From Pseudoips prasinana (taxonomy: Eukaryota; Arthropoda; Insecta; Lepidoptera; Nolidae), in assembly GCA_951640165.1 (NCBI GenBank), contig OX621264.1, forward strand, positions 7,383,001 through 7,447,000: a stretch of 64,000 bases of DNA, in the 5' to 3' direction. How positions within the stretch are numbered: position 1 is the first letter of the stretch; every line of letters begins with the position of its first letter. The notes below the pieces were generated by a model. That model did no database searches. It was not told the origin of the DNA and was given only the letters and a program-made list of their open reading frames with translations. Made by a program: the position numbers and the translations under genes. This document shows positions 61,681 through 64,000 of the stretch, piece after piece.

Positions 61681-63306
61681 CGCCAGTCCCCGGTAGCCCT
61701 GCTATATGCCGTGGTTACGGCAGGGCAGGGGTGCTAAGAATCCCCGGCAGATTCCGCGTTACCAAAACCGACGACCTCTGGCCCTGGCAACATACAACAC
61801 ACGCACACTGTGGACCGACGAGAAGATGATCGAACTCGATAATAGGATTATCTGAAGTTCGAAGAGAGGGGGAGGACACTATAATCCTGAAATCCGGGAA
61901 TCTGTTCTATTTCCGGGAGGGCGACCAACTGTCCCAAGGTGGTGTTGGGTTCATAGTACACAAGTCCCTCGTCCACAACATAGTGAAAATCGAGAGTGTG
62001 TGGGTTGCGTACCTTATACTCAAAATTACCAAGCGGTATTCGTTGAATGTCATACAGGTTTACGCGCCGACTTCGATGCACTTCAACGGTTGAGGTCATG
62101 TATGAGGATATTTCTAGAGCCATACATACATCGAACTCTTATTTCACTGTGGTCATGGGGGACTTTAACGCGAAGCTGGTTAAACGATTCGGGAATGAGC
62201 TGAGAGTAGGGCAATTTGTAACTGGAGACCGGAACCCCCGGGGCCAAATGTTGGCCGACTTCATGGAGAAGGAGGGATTCTTTATGATGAACTCCTCTTT
62301 CAAGAAGCCGGAAAACCGCAAATGGACCTGGGTAAGCCCCGATGGTAAAAAAAAACGAGATAGTTTATCTTGTCGACGAGAAGACAGATGTTCAATGACG
62401 TCTCAGTAATCAATACGATTAAAACTGGGAGCGATCACCGACTGGTGAGAGGCTCATTGAACCTAAATGTCAAGCTCCAGAGGTTCCGACTGATAAAGTC
62501 TACGCTCCGACCTTTACCCATCTACATCCAAAACCCTGAACCCTTTCAGCTCGAACTGCAAAACCGTTTCGAATGCCTATCAGATTGCGAGGAAGTGGAC
62601 TCATACCATGACAGGCTCGTAGAAGCTGTCCATACGGCTGGGTCTAAGGTCTTCAAGGCCCACCGTACAAACAGAACCAAAAAGATCTCTGACTATACTC
62701 TGCAGTTTATGGACGAAAGGCGGAAAATGGTTCTGACATCCTCTGATGATGCTACCAGATACCGGCAGCTCAACAGACAGATGTTAAAGTCTTTGACTCG
62801 CGACTCGCGTCAATTTAATACAAATTGTATTAAAGAAGCTATTGAGCGGAACAAAGGCTCTAAAGTGTTTGCAAGAGAACTATCTGTTGGACAGAGCCAA
62901 CTGACGAAGCTGAAGACTGAGGATGGCAGAATCGTCACGTCTAGACCTGAGTTGCTGGGAGACATCGAGAGGTTCTACGGACAGCTGTATACGAAAACCC
63001 AGTCACCTGTCGATAGTTGTGCCTCAGATCCCAGAGCACGACTAACCCAACACTTACCGACGACATCCCGGATGTCAGCCTGTGCGAGATTAGAATGGCT
63101 CTCGAACAGCTTAAGAAAAATAAGGCGCCTGGTGATGATGGAGTTACGGCAGAGCTTCTGAAGGCGGGTGGTACACCAATCCTACGGGCCCTTCAGAAGT
63201 TATTTAACTCCGTCATACTAGAAGGTCAAACGCCACAAGCATGGCACAGGGGTGTGGTGGAGCTCTTCTTCAAAAAGGGAGATAAAACCCTCTTGAAGAA
63301 TTACAT
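61681..63306 (+). pseudogene. RTE-type LINE ORF, broken and truncated
   Basis: 5' GC-rich leader (GGCCGCCAGTCCCCGGTAGC), then endonuclease: LATYNTRTLRTDEKMIELD, a short deletion, IGLSEVRREGEDTIILKSGN, GGVGFIVHKSLVHNIVKIES, VIQVYAPTS, VVMGDFNAKLV, NRKWTWVSPDGK, then TGSDHRLVRG. The N-terminal RT follows (ALEQLKKNKAPGDDGVTAEL, GVVELFFKKGDKTLLKNY) and stops short of the catalytic box. Frameshifts near 62095, 62350 and 63010 and a stop after MHFNG. Motif order and spacing are RTE-like. Beyond 63306 unrelated sequence begins. Confidence 0.8.
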
Positions 63307-64000
63307 TGAGAAGGGTCACTTTTGCTGGTGTCCCATACCATTTCAGGAAGCACACCTTCCCAGCTTCTGCAACATCACTATGGCTGGAGCTTGGGTTGTA
63401 AAAGATCATTGCTGCTTCCTGAATAATTTCCGAATTTAAATACAATTTACAGAAACCCACCTTGCTTCTTCTAAAAGTTGCTGATGTTGTATCGTAGCCG
63501 GTAAATGAGTGTAAGAAGAGGATGTGTTCATATCCATGCTATTGCATCTCATTTTTTGTCATTCATTCATTCATCGTCATTTTTCAGTTTTAGCCAGTAA
63601 GGTTGCGTTTCCTACAGTGAGCATTGAGCGAAAAGCAATCTTCATGATGTTTTTCCCGCCTAAGCTCAGTTATCTGCTGTTACAAAAAAACGCGATATCT
63701 TACTGCTACCGCCCTTACCTCGTGGAGGTACTCCCAGCTTATGTTAAAATACATTTAGAGATAATTCGGGCATCAGGTAATTGTCATCACACTGAATAAC
63801 TCATCATCATCTTGTTCCCACTAATATACTAGTGGGTTTGGTTTCCGCACTTAGTCCCGATGAGGACCATTGTATGTGAGCCATGACGGCCTTCACTCCA
63901 TCCAGCACACCTCCCTCCAGTAGCATATCAGGTCTCCTAAACTTCTCAAGGCATCTGTAAGAGTTCCACTGAATAACTTATTTTTTTTATATTTCTGGAA
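63307..64000. other. No recognisable gene
   Basis: Starts at the break of the RTE copy. Two frames of 80-91 codons (minus at 63218, plus at 63524) have no family signal. A mildly repetitive CTCATCATCATCTTGTTCCC and CTAATATACTAGTGGG hairpin occur near 63800-63836. Confidence 0.5.

Overview
The window reads as lepidopteran (moth or butterfly) nuclear DNA: AT-rich, intron-bearing and almost saturated with transposable elements. The evidence is a three-exon piece of an insect-type UDP-glycosyltransferase (UGT) gene, tRNA-headed SINEs in many copies, CR1/Jockey/R1/RTE-type LINE remains, short Helitrons with CTAG ends, a mariner with an intact ORF and many foldback MITEs. The organism call is inference; no marker here fixes the species. 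There is no rRNA, no CRISPR array and no prokaryotic gene organisation.

Host gene. Three UGT exons lie on the minus strand at 7191-7334, 5807-5903 and 1229-1400. They join in frame through GT-AG introns into the N-terminal 138 residues (signal peptide plus acceptor-binding half); later exons must lie left of base 1. A splice acceptor sits 3 bases before the ATG, so there should be an upstream noncoding exon. The only candidate I see is a TATA-plus-splice-donor segment near 39560-39790 (minus), which would make 7.3-39.6 kb one very large TE-filled first intron. That link is a hypothesis.

Layout. 0-8 kb: UGT exons among Helitrons, MITEs and LINE 3' ends. 8-19 kb: three LINEs: a truncated CR1-like copy (minus), a 4.8 kb LINE with both ORFs open (plus), and a decayed Jockey-type copy carrying a hAT element with an 8-bp target duplication. 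19-26 kb: MITEs, SINEs, Helitrons and a TTAA-flanked element. 25.9-27.2 kb: complete mariner with an open transposase frame. 27-39 kb: nested SINEs and Helitrons, including a 2.2 kb Helitron with a 137-bp internal tandem repeat. 39.9-42.6 kb: tandem duplication of a ~1.3 kb block of repeats, each copy later hit by a different insertion. 42-53 kb: MITEs with readable TTAA and TTA target duplications, R1-type fragments, SINEs. 53-64 kb: more LINE remains (R1, CR1-like, RTE) and one Cys-rich minus-strand reading frame of uncertain family.

How it works together: the only chromosomal gene visible is the UGT. The other coding regions belong to mobile elements. The open LINE and the mariner could be competent by sequence; the SINEs, MITEs and short Helitrons depend on enzymes from elsewhere. 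Family labels used below (SINE-A to D, MITE-M, N, P, repeat E, LINE tail F) are local names for repeats recognised within this window.
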